Positions 16,535 to 24,657 of a stretch of DNA of 64,000 bases are shown here, piece by piece. How positions within the stretch are numbered: the stretch's first letter is position 1; the number at the start of each line of letters is the position of its first letter. The DNA is taken from NCBI GenBank assembly GCA_023459215.1, contig JAEWVF010000111.1, forward strand, positions 5,482 through 69,481. Reading direction: 5' to 3'. The notes under the pieces are model-generated. The model saw only the letters and a program-made list of their open reading frames with translations. It ran no database searches and was not told the origin of the DNA. A program made the translations under genes and the position numbers. The stretch comes from Chloroflexota bacterium. GTDB lineage: Bacteria > Chloroflexota > Anaerolineae > Anaerolineales > Villigracilaceae.

Positions 16535-18907
16535 TTAGGCCTGCGCTTCTGCGACCGGCTGCCGGATGGGCAGGAGAACGCTGAATGTCGAGCCGCTTCC
16601 CATTTCGGTGTCCACCCAGATGCGGCCGCCCTGGGCTTCGGTCAGGGTCTTGGCAATCGACAGGCCAACCCCGGTATCGCCAACGCCCTGGATCAGGACA
16701 TTATCGGCGCGATACAGGCGCGAGAAAACCCGCTCCATATCCTCGGCGGGAATGCCGCCGCCGGTATCGGCGATTTGCAGCAGGACAAAATCCTGCTCGT
16801 TTTGGCGTTCCGTGCGCACGCGCAGGCTGACGCTGCCCTCGACCGGCGAGGCCGCGCCGGCGTTTTGCAGCAAGTGAATCAGGATTTGCTGGATGGCTTC
16901 GCGGTCGGCCTGGATGGGCTGGAGCGCTTCCGGCAGGTCGATGCGCAGGCTGATATTTTTCTCGCGCAACTGGCTGGAGGTGTAGGCCATGGCGTTGTCG
17001 ATAATCAGGTTCAGGTCGACATTTTCTGGTTTGAGCGCCATCAGCCCGGTTTCGAGGGTGGTGATCTGGATCAGGTCATCGATCAGGCTGCCGATGCGCT
17101 CCGTCGAAGCCTTGATGCGTTCGACGAACTTGCGCTGCAACGCGCCCAGGATGCCGACCGATTCGCCGAGCATCAGGTCGGTGTAACCGATGATCGAGGA
17201 CATGGGCTGGCGCAGTTCCTGGGCAATCGAGGCGATCACCTCGGCCTGGTCGGTCGAGAGTTTGCCGCTGGGGCGTTTTTCCAGTTCGAGCAGCTTGATG
17301 TTGGCTTCCGCAAGCTGGTTTTGCAACCGGGCTACTTCGCCCAGGGTCAGTTTCAATTCGCTTTCGTAATACTCGTTCCCCGCGCCGGAACCATCCGATT
17401 TGGATTTTTCCAGCCGTGATTTGAGCTTTTCGTTCTCGATGCGGATCGCTTCCAGGGTCTTGACCGCTTCCTGGTAATTTTGCTCAATCTCGCTGCCCTG
17501 CGCCATTTTTTCCTTCAAGGCGCTCATTTCTTGCGAGATCTCGGCGTTACTGGTCTGGATGCGCGCCAGTTGGCCCAGGGTTTCTTCCGCGCTCTGGCGG
17601 GCCATTTCGCGCTGGTGTTCGATTTCGGCAATTCGTCGTCCGCGTTCGATGATCGGCACAAAGGAGGTCGAGATATTGCTCAAGAACGTCTGGTCGTCAG
17701 CGTTCCACAGGCGGTTCGAGTAGGGCGAGAGCAGCAACACGCTGCCCAGGGTTCCCTGGTCGTTGGTAATCGGAACGTTCAGCAGGTTGCCGGGGTTGCT
17801 CAGGCCGAGCATATCGCCCAGGCCTTTCAGATCGGAAGAGGTCGTGCTGGCCGGCAGGCGCAGCGGACGACCGCGCAGAACGGCGTTGGCCAACATCGGC
17901 ACGCTGTCCTTGTTCATCAAACCGCCTTCCAGGTTTTCCTCGCGGATCAAATCATAGCCGCTGGCGATGAACAGGGTATTCTTGTCGTCGCCGACAAAAA
18001 TCAGGAAACACAGGTCGGCGAGCATCGCCTGGGCCACTGCCCTGGCGATGTGCTGGTTGATCTTGCTGGCGTTGACTTCGGCGGCCAGCGCCAGCAAGGA
18101 ACTGAGGGTCTTCGGATCGGTGCTGTAGCGGCGGCGTTCGCGCAGGGCCTGGCTGGGCCGGTCGGTGCCGGCGCTTTCGGCTACATTTTTCTGGAAGACG
18201 GCCACTGTCTGGGTCTTCGGCCCGCTGGTTGGGGTCGGGAAGCGGTTGGGCAGGGTCAGCAGGAGCGGATAAGCGGCCATAATGAACAGGCGCACCACCC
18301 CCGAGTAATCGCCGCCGCCGGTCCAGAAGCTGTCCAGGATGAAACCGCCAGCAATCAGGGTCAGCACCGCCAGCCCGTTGCCAAAGCCCAGCGGACGGCG
18401 TGTAATCATCAGTAGCGCACCCAGGGCCAGGACCGCCAGGATGGTGATATTCCAGGCCAGGCTTTGCGGGCTAAGGTTGAAACTGGTATCTTCCGGCAGT
18501 CCGGCTTGTGAGACGATCCCGAAAACCAGTCCGGTCAGGGTCAGCAGACTCAAGACAATCGCCGCTGCATCCCAGGCGCGGGTCGGTTCGGGGAAAGCCC
18601 ACATCCAGATAATCCACAGGATGCTGAACAGGATTACCGCCCGATCCAGGCTCGGCAAAATCTGCCCGGCAACGAAAACGCCCTGCCAGGCCAGCCCGCT
18701 GGCGGCAAACAAAACGACCTGTCCAAACAGCAACAGGCCAAGCCCAATCACCATCCGCCGAACTTGAGGGTATCCGGTTTCGCGGTATTGGTTAATGGCG
18801 CTCTGTAAAGCGCCGGTAACAGAAAAAGCCAAGACCAGGTGGTAAACCAAATTTCCCGGCGCATTGGCGAGCAATGTGAAAATCTGTTCGAAAAACGGCA
18901 TATTCAT
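16535..18907 (-). CDS. Membrane histidine-kinase-like protein with GAF and coiled coil; phospho-acceptor His replaced by Gln
   Basis: A 790-residue protein. Residues 1-220 form about seven hydrophobic segments, 265-425 a GAF domain and 430-550 a long coiled coil, followed by dimerisation (HisKA) and ATPase (HATPase_c) domains. The H-box reads IAQELRQPM at 561-569, so residue 563, the usual phospho-acceptor His in HELRTP, is Gln. The ATP-binding boxes seem intact: HLLQNAG (N), DTGGGIP (G1) and GVGLSIAKT (G2). It may be a pseudokinase or an ATP-dependent regulator. TATAAT (18921-18916) lies about 8 nt before the ATG with no strong Shine-Dalgarno, so the mRNA may be leaderless. It heads the operon with LysM and LCP genes. 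Confidence 0.9.
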   Translation of the reverse strand: MNMPFFEQIFTLLANAPGNLVYHLVLAFSVTGALQSAINQYRETGYPQVRRMVIGLGLLLFGQVVLFAASGLAWQGVFVAGQILPSLDRAVILFSILWIIWMWAFPEPTRAWDAAAIVLSLLTLTGLVFGIVSQAGLPEDTSFNLSPQSLAWNITILAVLALGALLMITRRPLGFGNGLAVLTLIAGGFILDSFWTGGGDYSGVVRLFIMAAYPLLLTLPNRFPTPTSGPKTQTVAVFQKNVAESAGTDRPSQALRERRRYSTDPKTLSSLLALAAEVNASKINQHIARAVAQAMLADLCFLIFVGDDKNTLFIASGYDLIREENLEGGLMNKDSVPMLANAVLRGRPLRLPASTTSSDLKGLGDMLGLSNPGNLLNVPITNDQGTLGSVLLLSPYSNRLWNADDQTFLSNISTSFVPIIERGRRIAEIEHQREMARQSAEETLGQLARIQTSNAEISQEMSALKEKMAQGSEIEQNYQEAVKTLEAIRIENEKLKSRLEKSKSDGSGAGNEYYESELKLTLGEVARLQNQLAEANIKLLELEKRPSGKLSTDQAEVIASIAQELRQPMSSIIGYTDLMLGESVGILGALQRKFVERIKASTERIGSLIDDLIQITTLETGLMALKPENVDLNLIIDNAMAYTSSQLREKNISLRIDLPEALQPIQADREAIQQILIHLLQNAGAASPVEGSVSLRVRTERQNEQDFVLLQIADTGGGIPAEDMERVFSRLYRADNVLIQGVGDTGVGLSIAKTLTEAQGGRIWVDTEMGSGSTFSVLLPIRQPVAEAQA

Positions 18908-18957
18908 TCCCTGAAATTATAGCACGCTTAACCGCCGCGGGCATGTAGTAAGGAGGA

Positions 18958-18963
18958 TATAAT
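18958..18963 (+). promoter_or_regulatory. -10 element (TATAAT) close to the TPR gene start
   Basis: A perfect TATAAT ends 8 nt before ATG 18972. The upstream AGGAGG is 15 nt from the ATG, too far for efficient initiation, and overlaps the promoter, so a leaderless transcript is likely. No good -35 was found. Confidence 0.5.
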
Positions 18964-18971
18964 AAATTTGA

Positions 18972-20336
18972 ATGGAAAAGAGAATTCGCCCTGCCGTTTT
19001 GCTTCCCCTCATTTTACTATTATTTGTGACCCTTTTCCACGCCTATCTGCTGGGTTTGGAAAAAGCCGAACGTTTCCAGGATGCCTATCGCTGGCAGCCC
19101 TGGCGCGGCGACCTGCTTGAGAAAGCCGGATTTGCCGCGTTTGCCGAGGCCGACTACGAGACAGCGATTGCCTCGTTTTTGCAGGCCCGCCAAAACGGCG
19201 CTCTCAGTGCGGCCGGCCAGCGCAGCCTGGCCGCAGCCTACCTGCAAAGCGACCAGCCGGAACAGGCCCTGCAAGAGTGGGAGACCTTGCTCCAAAACGG
19301 GCTGGCCGATGAAGAAATACTGCTGGCCCTGGCCGCGGCCTATCACCAGCGCGGCGATTTCGAACGCGAGGCGCAAATTCTCCAGCGCGGTATTCAGACT
19401 GCGCCGCAGAATGCGGAATTTCACTGGCGGATGGGCCTGCTCAAACTGGCCGAAGCGCCACTCGAAGCCTTTCCGTTTTTTGAACGGGTCCAGGCGCTCG
19501 ACCCGAAGCCTGGCTACCCGCTTCGGGAACTGATCCTGACCCTCGACCGCGTCATCCTGGCCGATTCGCCAGCCTACCGTTTGACCGTATCGGCCCAATC
19601 CCTGGCTGCGCTTGGCGAGTGGCAGCTTGCCCGCCAGGGACTCGAACGCGCCGTGCAAGCCGACCCAGCCTACGCCCCGGCCTGGGGCTTGCTCGGCGAA
19701 GCCCGCCAGCAGACGGGTTCTGACCAGGCCTTGCCTGCCCTGCAAAAATCCCTGCAACTCGACCCGACCTCGGCCAGCGTTTACGCCTATCTCGGCCTGT
19801 ACTGGCAGCGCCGGAACGATTTCGTCCGCGCCAGCCAGGCTTTCCGCCAGGCGCTGCAATGGGAGCCGGACAACCCGGTCTGGTGGCTGAACCTGGGAGA
19901 ACTGGCTTATCGCCAGGGCAATTTGCCCGATTCTTATGCGTATTACCTGCGCGCAACCGAGATTGCCCCACGAGATTCTGGCGTGTGGCGCGCCCTGGCG
20001 TTGTTCTGCGTCCAGACCGGAGGCTGCCTCGAACAGGATGGCCGCCCCGCTGCCCTTAAAGCCCACAGCCTCGAACAGGATAACTGGCTGAATTCCGATA
20101 CGCTCGGCCAGGTTTTGATGGCCCTCGGCCATGACGCCGACGCGCGCTATTTCTATGAGCGCGCCATCCGCCTGGCGCCCGGCCAGGCCGCCCCGCGCTA
20201 TCACCTCGGCCTGCTCGACCTGCGCCAGGGCAACGGCGACAGCGCCCGCCAGAACCTGCAAACCGCCCTTGACCTCGACCCGCACGGCCCGCTGGCCGAA
20301 ACCATCCGCAGCGTGCTGGAGCGCTACCTGCCTTGA
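18972..20336 (+). CDS. Tetratricopeptide repeat protein with N-terminal membrane anchor
   Basis: A 454-residue protein. One hydrophobic segment (8-27, AVLLPLILLLFVTLFHAYLL) acts as a signal-anchor; the rest is built of about ten TPR units, visible as repeated patterns such as AYLQSDQPEQALQEWETLL, AAYHQRGDFEREAQIL, LGEARQQTGSDQALPALQKSLQLDP and YHLGLLDLRQGNGDSARQNLQTALDLDP. TPRs mediate protein-protein contacts; no catalytic domain is present. A stop codon lies immediately before the ATG in frame, so the start is fixed. It is divergent from the histidine-kinase-like operon and may share its regulation. Confidence 0.9.
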   Translation: MEKRIRPAVLLPLILLLFVTLFHAYLLGLEKAERFQDAYRWQPWRGDLLEKAGFAAFAEADYETAIASFLQARQNGALSAAGQRSLAAAYLQSDQPEQALQEWETLLQNGLADEEILLALAAAYHQRGDFEREAQILQRGIQTAPQNAEFHWRMGLLKLAEAPLEAFPFFERVQALDPKPGYPLRELILTLDRVILADSPAYRLTVSAQSLAALGEWQLARQGLERAVQADPAYAPAWGLLGEARQQTGSDQALPALQKSLQLDPTSASVYAYLGLYWQRRNDFVRASQAFRQALQWEPDNPVWWLNLGELAYRQGNLPDSYAYYLRATEIAPRDSGVWRALALFCVQTGGCLEQDGRPAALKAHSLEQDNWLNSDTLGQVLMALGHDADARYFYERAIRLAPGQAAPRYHLGLLDLRQGNGDSARQNLQTALDLDPHGPLAETIRSVLERYLP

Positions 20337-20346
20337 TGGCCTCGTA

Positions 20347-20375
20347 TTGACATCCTTGCTGGCTTCATCTAAACT
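20347..20375 (+). promoter_or_regulatory. Consensus promoter giving leaderless comM mRNA
   Basis: TTGACA (20347-20352) and TAAACT (20370-20375) are exactly 17 bp apart. The ATG follows 6 nt after the -10, where transcription itself should begin, and no Shine-Dalgarno is present. Confidence 0.75.
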
Positions 20376-20381
20376 ATTCCC

Positions 20382-21911
20382 ATGCTTGCCCGTGTTTACT
20401 CCTGCGCTGTGATCGGCCTCGATGGCGTCATCATCGAGGTCGAAGTCGATTACACCAACGGCCAGCCCGGTATGACCATCGTCGGCCTGCCGGATGCCGC
20501 CGTGCAGGAAAGCCGCGAACGGGTGCAGACGGCGGTCAAGAACGCCGGCTTGCACTTCCCCCGCCACCGGATCGTCGTCAACCTGGCCCCGGCCACCGTC
20601 CGCAAGGAAGGCCCGGCTTACGACCTGCCGATTGCCCTGGGAGTGATCATGCTCTCCGGTTCGCTGCCGGCTTCGGTCATCGAAGGCACCCTGGTCATCG
20701 GCGAACTCTCGCTCGATGGGGTTGTGCGTCACGCGCGCGGGGTGCTGCCGATGGCTGCCGCGGCTCGCGCCAACGGCTACCGGCGGATGTTCGTGCCCGA
20801 AGCGGATGCCGCCGAAGCGTCCTTGATCCCCGACCTTGAGATTTACCCCGTAAAAACGCTGGCAGAGCTGTACAACCATCTGGCGGGCCGCCGCTTGATC
20901 GCAGCGTACCAGGCTGCGGGCGAGGAAGTTGCCCCGCTCTTCATCCCGACCGATTTTGCCGAAGTCAAAGGCCAGGAACACGTCAAACGCGCCCTGGAAG
21001 TAGCCGCCGCTGGCGGCCATAACGTGTTGATGATTGGCAGCCCAGGAGCCGGCAAAACTCTGCTGGCGCGCGCCCTGCCGGGCATCCTGCCTGAGATGGC
21101 GCTGGAAGAATCGCTCGAAGTGACTAAAATCTATTCGGTTGCCGACCAGCTTCCGCCGGGCACGCCGCTCATCCGCCAGCGCCCGTTCAGGTCGCCGCAC
21201 CATACCATCAGTCATGTCGGCCTGGTCGGCGGCGGGAATATCCCGCACCCCGGCGAGATTTCGCTGGCTCATCGTGGCGTGCTGTTCCTGGATGAGTTCC
21301 CCGAATTCAGCAGCCGCGCCATCGAGGTTATGCGCCAGCCGATGGAGGACAAGGTTGTCACCATCAGCCGCGCCCAGGGATCGCTGACCTTCAGCGCCAA
21401 CTTCCAACTGGTGGCGGCCATGAACCCGTGCCCGTGCGGTTATTATGGCGATGCGCAGAAGCCCTGCACCTGCGCCGCCTCGACGGTGACCAAGTACCAG
21501 AAACGGATTTCCGGCCCGATGCTCGACCGGATTGACATCCACATTGAGGTGCCGCGGGTGAACTATGAAAAATTGAGCAGCGACCGGTTGGGCGAGGCCT
21601 CCGCCGACATCCGCCAGCGGGTGCAGGCCGCCCGCCAGCGCCAATTGGAACGCTTTTCGCAGTCCGGGGCGGGGGATATTGTCTGCAACGCCGATATGCG
21701 CGTGGCCGAGGTGCGCAAGTTCTGCAAACTGGACGAAACCGGCGACAGCCTGGTGCGCGCGGCGATGAGCCAGCTTAACCTTTCGGCGCGCGCCTATCAT
21801 CGCACCTTGAAGCTGGCCCGCACGATTGCCGACCTGGCCGGGAGCGAGGCCATTTTGCCGGCGCATGTGGCCGAGGCCTTGCAATACCGGCCCAAAGGGC
21901 TGATGGGCTAA
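20382..21911 (+). CDS. comM: YifB/ComM family AAA+ ATPase (Mg chelatase-like)
   Basis: A 509-residue protein of the YifB/ComM family. The N-terminal Lon-S5-like domain (1-170, VVNLAPATVRKEGPAYDLPIALG) is followed by the AAA+ core with Walker A GSPGAGKT (about 212-219), Walker B LFLDEFPEF and the family C-terminal helical domain (NPCPCGYYGD, LDRIDIHIEVPRV). ComM is a hexameric helicase that promotes branch migration during natural transformation in species where it has been studied. Here the function is inferred from family membership. It is followed by a strong terminator. Confidence 0.94.
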   Translation: MLARVYSCAVIGLDGVIIEVEVDYTNGQPGMTIVGLPDAAVQESRERVQTAVKNAGLHFPRHRIVVNLAPATVRKEGPAYDLPIALGVIMLSGSLPASVIEGTLVIGELSLDGVVRHARGVLPMAAAARANGYRRMFVPEADAAEASLIPDLEIYPVKTLAELYNHLAGRRLIAAYQAAGEEVAPLFIPTDFAEVKGQEHVKRALEVAAAGGHNVLMIGSPGAGKTLLARALPGILPEMALEESLEVTKIYSVADQLPPGTPLIRQRPFRSPHHTISHVGLVGGGNIPHPGEISLAHRGVLFLDEFPEFSSRAIEVMRQPMEDKVVTISRAQGSLTFSANFQLVAAMNPCPCGYYGDAQKPCTCAASTVTKYQKRISGPMLDRIDIHIEVPRVNYEKLSSDRLGEASADIRQRVQAARQRQLERFSQSGAGDIVCNADMRVAEVRKFCKLDETGDSLVRAAMSQLNLSARAYHRTLKLARTIADLAGSEAILPAHVAEALQYRPKGLMG

Positions 21912-21939
21912 AACGAAAAAAGTTGCTTTGGAAAATAGG

Positions 21940-21965
21940 AAGCTCCCCGGAGTGGGGAGCTTTTT
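21940..21965. terminator. Terminator after comM
   Basis: A 9-bp stem AAGCTCCCC/GGGGAGCTT with a five-base loop is followed by TTT. It can also serve the convergent esterase gene. Confidence 0.85.
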
Positions 21966-21971
21966 GTTGGT

Positions 21972-22880
21972 TTAAGGGTTGGGGTGGGCGGCGAAGAAAT
22001 CCCAGATGATTTGCGAAACCGGGGCGACGTAGGGCGAAGGCCAGTTGTGGCCGGTGCCCTCGACCAGGTACAACTCCAGCGCGTGCCCGTCCGCGCAGCC
22101 GGAGTAGCGGGTGTGGGTCAGGACGGTCTCCTGCTCGCTCTGTCCAACCGGATCGCAGCCATTCAGTCCGGCCCAGGTGATCAGTCCGCTTTCGACTGGT
22201 GGAAAGAGAATCCCAGAGTTGCTGCCCTGCAACGGAACGGCCAAATCCTTGACGCCGTGGACATGGATCAGCGAAACCGGCTGCTGCGGCTGGCAGGGCG
22301 TTTCCATCAAAACTCCGCCGACCGGGGCGACCGCAGCGAATGTATCGGCCATGATGCAGGCCAGGCGGTAGCTCAACAGCGCCCCGTTTGAAAAGCCGCT
22401 GGCATAAATGCGCTTGCGGTCGACCCTGGCCAGGGTTTCGACATCGGCCAGGATGGCGTTGACGAAGGCGGGTTCATCCACTTCATTTTCCAGCGCGTAA
22501 CCACAGCAACCGCTGCCGTTCCACGAGAGCGAATTGGCCGGCCCGCTGCCATCCGGGTAAACCACGATAAAGCCGTTCTCATCGGCGAGAGTGTCGAAAC
22601 CAGTGTAGCGCTGGATGCTGGCGCTGTTCTCCTGGAAGCCGTGGAAGGCGAAAACCAGCGCGGTCGGCTGGGAACTGTCCAGCCCGGCGGGGATGTGGAT
22701 CAAGTAGCTGCGCTGCATCTCGCCGACGGTCAGCGTGCGCTGTTCATCCAGCGCGCTCACGGTCGGGGCCGGGGTGGCGCTCGGCGCAGGCGACTGACTT
22801 GGGGTGGGGGAGGGCGTGGGTGCGGGGCTGCAAGCCAACAGGCTGGCTGCCAGCAGGATGGTGATCAGAATTTTTTTCAT
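21972..22880 (-). CDS. Secreted CE1/PHB-depolymerase-type esterase lipoprotein
   Basis: A 302-residue lipoprotein (LLAC, Cys17) with a Pro/Ser/Thr linker (20-45) and an alpha/beta-hydrolase domain of the LpqC/PHB depolymerase-feruloyl esterase group. Visible elements are FAFHGFQENS (oxyanion loop), the nucleophile elbow GFSNG with Ser164, and the catalytic His in EGTGHNWP near the C-terminus. Such enzymes remove feruloyl or acetyl groups from xylan or hydrolyse polyesters. Its position just before the xylan locus makes an accessory xylan esterase plausible, but it is on the opposite strand. The start has GAGGAAC 7 nt upstream. Confidence 0.88.
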   Translation of the reverse strand: MKKILITILLAASLLACSPAPTPSPTPSQSPAPSATPAPTVSALDEQRTLTVGEMQRSYLIHIPAGLDSSQPTALVFAFHGFQENSASIQRYTGFDTLADENGFIVVYPDGSGPANSLSWNGSGCCGYALENEVDEPAFVNAILADVETLARVDRKRIYASGFSNGALLSYRLACIMADTFAAVAPVGGVLMETPCQPQQPVSLIHVHGVKDLAVPLQGSNSGILFPPVESGLITWAGLNGCDPVGQSEQETVLTHTRYSGCADGHALELYLVEGTGHNWPSPYVAPVSQIIWDFFAAHPNP

Positions 22881-23309
22881 GGCGGTGTTCCTCCTCGAAT
22901 TGGGTTGCCTCCGATGATAGCACTTAAGCAAGCGAGCGCGGGTTTTCCCCTTCCCAGCGGGCAGGGGGATGGGAGAAAGTTCATTCTAGCCACCGGATAC
23001 TTTGAAAATTAGGCCAAATAGAACGCGGATTTCACTGATTGAACAGATTTTCGCGGAGTAAAAAAAAGATCAGCGAAAATCGGCACAATCCGTATTACAC
23101 CGCACTGCGGCGCAAGTGTCCGCGTTCTATTTTCCTTTGCCAACCCAAACTGTCGGGTGGCTAGAGTTCATTTTAGATGTGGAATTGCTGCGGCAGGAAG
23201 GGCAGCGTCAGCAGTTCGCGCCCCGCTTACCAAACAGCTTTTTTTCGCTGCGGGAATATTGCAATGGCACTTTTGGGGTATTTTGTGACAAATCACCCCT
23301 CAAAAGATA
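22881..23309. other. Intergenic region without a supported gene
   Basis: The stretch between the esterase start and the lacI promoter holds an inverted-repeat element (23016-23132) and two sequences near 22980 and 23155 that are near inverted copies of each other around TCATTCTAGCCACC. Short ORFs here overlap these repeats and have no ribosome-binding sites; I see no gene. Confidence 0.6.
23016..23132. repeat. Inverted-repeat intergenic element (about 117 bp)
   Basis: Perfect 14-bp terminal arms (AAATAGAACGCGGA at 23016-23029 and its complement at 23119-23132) enclose further complementary stretches built from GATTTTCGCGGA- and AGCGAAAATC-like words. It resembles non-autonomous palindromic elements that spread through intergenic DNA in this kind of genome. 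Confidence 0.65.
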
Positions 23310-23338
23310 TTGACATGTCAAATTTCGTGTGGCATAAT
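23310..23338 (+). promoter_or_regulatory. Consensus promoter of the LacI-type regulator
   Basis: TTGACA (23310-23315) and CATAAT (23333-23338) are separated by exactly 17 bp. The operator boxes begin 5 nt downstream, over the start site. Confidence 0.85.
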
Positions 23339-23342
23339 GAAA

Positions 23343-23370
23343 TCGGTAACGATACCGGTAAGGTTGCCGG
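23343..23370 (+). promoter_or_regulatory. Operator array O1 (repeated CCGG boxes, 12-bp phase)
   Basis: The palindrome CGGTAACGATACCG (arms CGGTA and TACCG) is followed by another CCGG box. Boxes lie at 23343 (TCGG), 23355 and 23367, each 12 bp apart, with a degenerate CCGA at 23379. Placement over the transcription start implies autorepression by the LacI-type protein. Confidence 0.8.
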
Positions 23371-23425
23371 TAAGGATGCCGAAGTTATTGTTCCAGGCAA
23401 GACTTTTCACAGGAACCAAAACACC

Positions 23426-24457
23426 ATGCGCAAGAAAAGTCAGATGGTAACAATCCAGGATGTCGCAAAAGCCGCGGGCGTGTCGGTTTCGACCGTTTCA
23501 CGGGTTTTGAACGGCAAGGTGGACGTGGCGAGCGAAACGCAGGCCCATATCCTTTCCGTCATCGACGATTTGGGTTACACCAGCAACCTGGCGGCGCGCA
23601 GTATGCGCAGTTTCAAAACCAATCTGATCGGCCTGATCATGCCCGACATTGCCTTCCCGTACGCGATTGAGGTGATGAAGGGCGTCAACCGGGCGATTGC
23701 TGAATCCGAATACGATTTGCTGGTCTACACCACGGGGGATGCGCGCAAACACGGCACAGCCCAGCATGAACAAAAATACGTTTCCCTTTTGAACAATTCA
23801 ATCACAGATGGCGTGATCGTTGTCGCCTCGGCGGCCACCGAGTTCCAGTCGGCTGCGCCGATTGTCTCGGTCGACCCCTCGGTGGTCAATCCCAGCTACC
23901 CGGCCGTCCATGCCACCAACTACCAGGGCGCGATGGATGCGATGAAATACCTGCTCGATCTGGGCCACAAGCGGATCGGCTTTATCGGCGGGCGCGCCGA
24001 GTTGGAAAGCGCCGCGCGCCGCCTGCAAGCCTATCGCGATTCTATGGCCCAGGCCGGCCTGGAAGTGGACGAGGAGTTGATTACCGTTGGCGATTTCACC
24101 TCCGAGACGGCGGAAGTGTGTACCCGCAAACTGTTGGGTCTCGCCTGCCCGCCGACGGCCATCTTCGCCTCCAACGACCAGAGCGCCCTGGGCGTTTACC
24201 AGACCGCCCACGAGTTGGGCCTGAACATCCCGGATGACCTGTCGGTGGTTGGTTTTGACAACATCCCTGAAGCCGGCTACCTCAACCTGACGACCATCGA
24301 CCAGTGCATTGGCGAAATGGGCTATATCGCCACCAACATGCTGATTGCCCTGATTAACGGTGAAACCCTCCCTGAAAAGACTCGCCGGGTATCAACCCAG
24401 TTGGTCCTGCGCGGTTCTTGCAAGCCCGTTCAAGAAGTGGAACATTTGGCAAAGTAG
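23426..24457 (+). CDS. LacI-family transcriptional regulator of the xylo-oligosaccharide locus
   Basis: A 343-residue repressor-type protein. The HTH and hinge helix are at 9-60 (TIQDVAKAAGVSVSTVSRVLNG) and the periplasmic-binding-protein-like sensor fills 65-335 (NLIGLIMPDIAFPYAIEVMKG, HKRIGFIGG, FASNDQSALGVYQTAHELG, VVGFDNIPEAGYLNL). The ATG at 23426 with AGGAA upstream was chosen because the HTH begins 8 residues later; upstream frame is promoter and operator. The same CCGG-box operator occurs before this gene and before the downstream binding-protein gene, so it probably controls itself and the importer/glycosidase operon, with a xylo-oligosaccharide as the likely inducer (inferred). Confidence 0.93.
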   Translation: MRKKSQMVTIQDVAKAAGVSVSTVSRVLNGKVDVASETQAHILSVIDDLGYTSNLAARSMRSFKTNLIGLIMPDIAFPYAIEVMKGVNRAIAESEYDLLVYTTGDARKHGTAQHEQKYVSLLNNSITDGVIVVASAATEFQSAAPIVSVDPSVVNPSYPAVHATNYQGAMDAMKYLLDLGHKRIGFIGGRAELESAARRLQAYRDSMAQAGLEVDEELITVGDFTSETAEVCTRKLLGLACPPTAIFASNDQSALGVYQTAHELGLNIPDDLSVVGFDNIPEAGYLNLTTIDQCIGEMGYIATNMLIALINGETLPEKTRRVSTQLVLRGSCKPVQEVEHLAK

Positions 24458-24484
24458 AAATTCTCTCTATTTTTTTTACGAGTT

Positions 24485-24512
24485 CCGGTAACGATACCGG
24501 AAACGTAACCGG
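24485..24512 (+). promoter_or_regulatory. Operator array O2 upstream of the ABC importer operon
   Basis: CCGGTAACGATACCGG (24485-24500) shares 15 of 16 bases with O1 and is followed by a third CCGG at 24509, again in 12-bp phase (24485, 24497, 24509). A leader of about 145 nt separates it from the binding-protein gene and holds a GCAGGT/ACCTGC hairpin at about 24550-24590. Confidence 0.8.
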
Positions 24513-24657
24513 AAAGGAGGTGAGCCGTTATCGGAAGATTTGAAAAAAATGCAGGTCTTCCCGCCAGACAGACGAAGGAAAACCTGCACAGGTGTTCGGA
24601 GATTTACTCCAAACTTCATTAGTATAACTGATTCTCGAATCCCAGAAGGAGAAGGAA

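Noticed and set aside
19020..21884. A 954-codon open frame on the minus strand
   Set aside because: It is antisense to the TPR gene and comM, which have clear family motifs; its translation is low-complexity Gly/Gln/Arg-rich with no recognisable domain. GC-rich third codon positions create such shadows.
22881..23309. Possible short genes between the esterase and lacI
   Set aside because: Frames overlap inverted repeats and the regulator promoter, lack ribosome sites and show no conserved motif.
24530..24657. Possible riboswitch in the long leader of the binding-protein gene
   Set aside because: Only a short GCAGGT/ACCTGC hairpin is seen and no known aptamer consensus; control is explained by the CCGG operator array.
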